Shown here: positions 24,159 through 24,359 of the stretch, in pieces
Layout: every line of letters begins with the position of its first letter
How positions within the stretch are numbered: position 1 is the stretch's first letter
From: Moraxellaceae bacterium UBA2477
GTDB lineage: Bacteria > Pseudomonadota > Gammaproteobacteria > Pseudomonadales > Moraxellaceae
DNA length: 24,359 nt
Direction: 5' to 3'
Assembly: GCA_002342025.1 (NCBI GenBank)
Contig: DDPD01000016.1
Span: 1-24,359 of the forward strand
Translations under genes and position numbers: made by a program
The notes under the pieces: model-generated
Told to the model about the DNA's origin: nothing
Seen by the model: only the letters and a program-made list of their open reading frames with translations
Databases searched by the model: none

Positions 24159-24359
24159 TTAGTGCGTGGGGGGCGAATCTTTAAGCGCGCCTTGACGCGT
24201 CAGCCAAATACCCTGCGCGATGATGAAGGCGAAGGTCATCCCCAAACTCCCAAAGAGCTTGAAGTCCACCCACCACTCGCTGTGGTAAAGCACGACATAG
24301 GCATTAGCGGCGGCACACAGTAGAAAAAAGATGACCCATGCGCTGTTGAGTTGCTGCCA
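24159..24359 (-). CDS. yciB: Inner membrane-spanning septation protein A family, YciB (C-terminal part, 5' end outside window)
   Basis: The last 66 codons of a minus-strand gene cut by the window edge. The visible part has two hydrophobic helices (about fragment residues 8-25 and 36-53). The run LNSAWVIFFLLCAAANAYV, followed by WWVDFKLFGSLGMTFAFIIAQGIWL, is typical of the C-terminal half of YciB/IspA (septation protein A, about 180 residues in full). The protein is linked to cell envelope synthesis and division through interactions with elongasome and divisome proteins. Its stop is 15 bases before the YciI ATG, so the genes form one operon. No frame problem is seen in the visible part. Confidence 0.88.
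   Translation of the reverse strand, partial: WQQLNSAWVIFFLLCAAANAYVVLYHSEWWVDFKLFGSLGMTFAFIIAQGIWLTRQGALKDSPPTH

Overview
The window looks like chromosomal DNA from a gammaproteobacterium, most likely of the order Pseudomonadales (a relative of the Moraxellaceae or Pseudomonas). The main reason is the gene order GntR regulator - smc - zipA - ligA, which I recall from Pseudomonas. Other clues agree: a sulfite reductase hemoprotein paired with a DUF934 protein, the AcnD/PrpF version of the methylcitrate cycle, and a TonB-ExbB-ExbD set behind a Fur-box-like site. GC content is moderate. Genus-level assignment is not possible by eye. I see no tRNA, rRNA, CRISPR array, insertion sequence or phage gene. 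No gap between genes exceeds about 215 bases.

Layout. (1) 1-2437, plus strand: the end of an Atg22/UMF1-type major facilitator, then a two-gene Ktr-type potassium uptake system (RCK regulator and TrkH/KtrB channel), all chained by 4-base overlaps. (2) 2434-9433: a methylcitrate-cycle operon for propionyl-CoA: a GntR/FCD regulator with its own promoter and a perfect palindromic operator candidate, then prpB, prpC, acnD, and prpF after a gap that holds a long hairpin-forming inverted repeat. A rho-independent terminator closes it. prpE and prpD are not in the window. AcnD with PrpF replaces PrpD. (3) 9475-12489: an iron-type operon: a Fur-box-like site, a promoter that would place the transcript start on the tonB start codon, then tonB, exbB, exbD and a PepSY-type membrane protein. 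(4) 12491-14633, minus strand: cysI-type sulfite reductase and a DUF934 partner gene, convergent with region 3 and separated from it by one base inside a shared hairpin. (5) 14838-22619, plus strand: GntR/FCD regulator, smc, zipA, ligA and a lytic-transglycosylase-like lipoprotein, covering chromosome organisation, division, DNA repair and wall metabolism. (6) 22622-24359, minus strand: yciB (partial), a YciI-like protein and an MnmC C-terminal-domain-like FAD oxidoreductase, tightly packed.

How it fits together. Regions 2 to 4 are metabolic operons with recognisable local control: a GntR operator for propionate use, a Fur-like box for iron and TonB energising, and assimilatory sulfite reduction. 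Regions 1, 5 and 6 are housekeeping. I did not find a clearly novel multi-gene system. The best leads are non-coding: the acnD-prpF hairpin element, the apparently leaderless Fur-controlled tonB, the shared stop-codon hairpin at 12479-12505, and the two GntR operator candidates.
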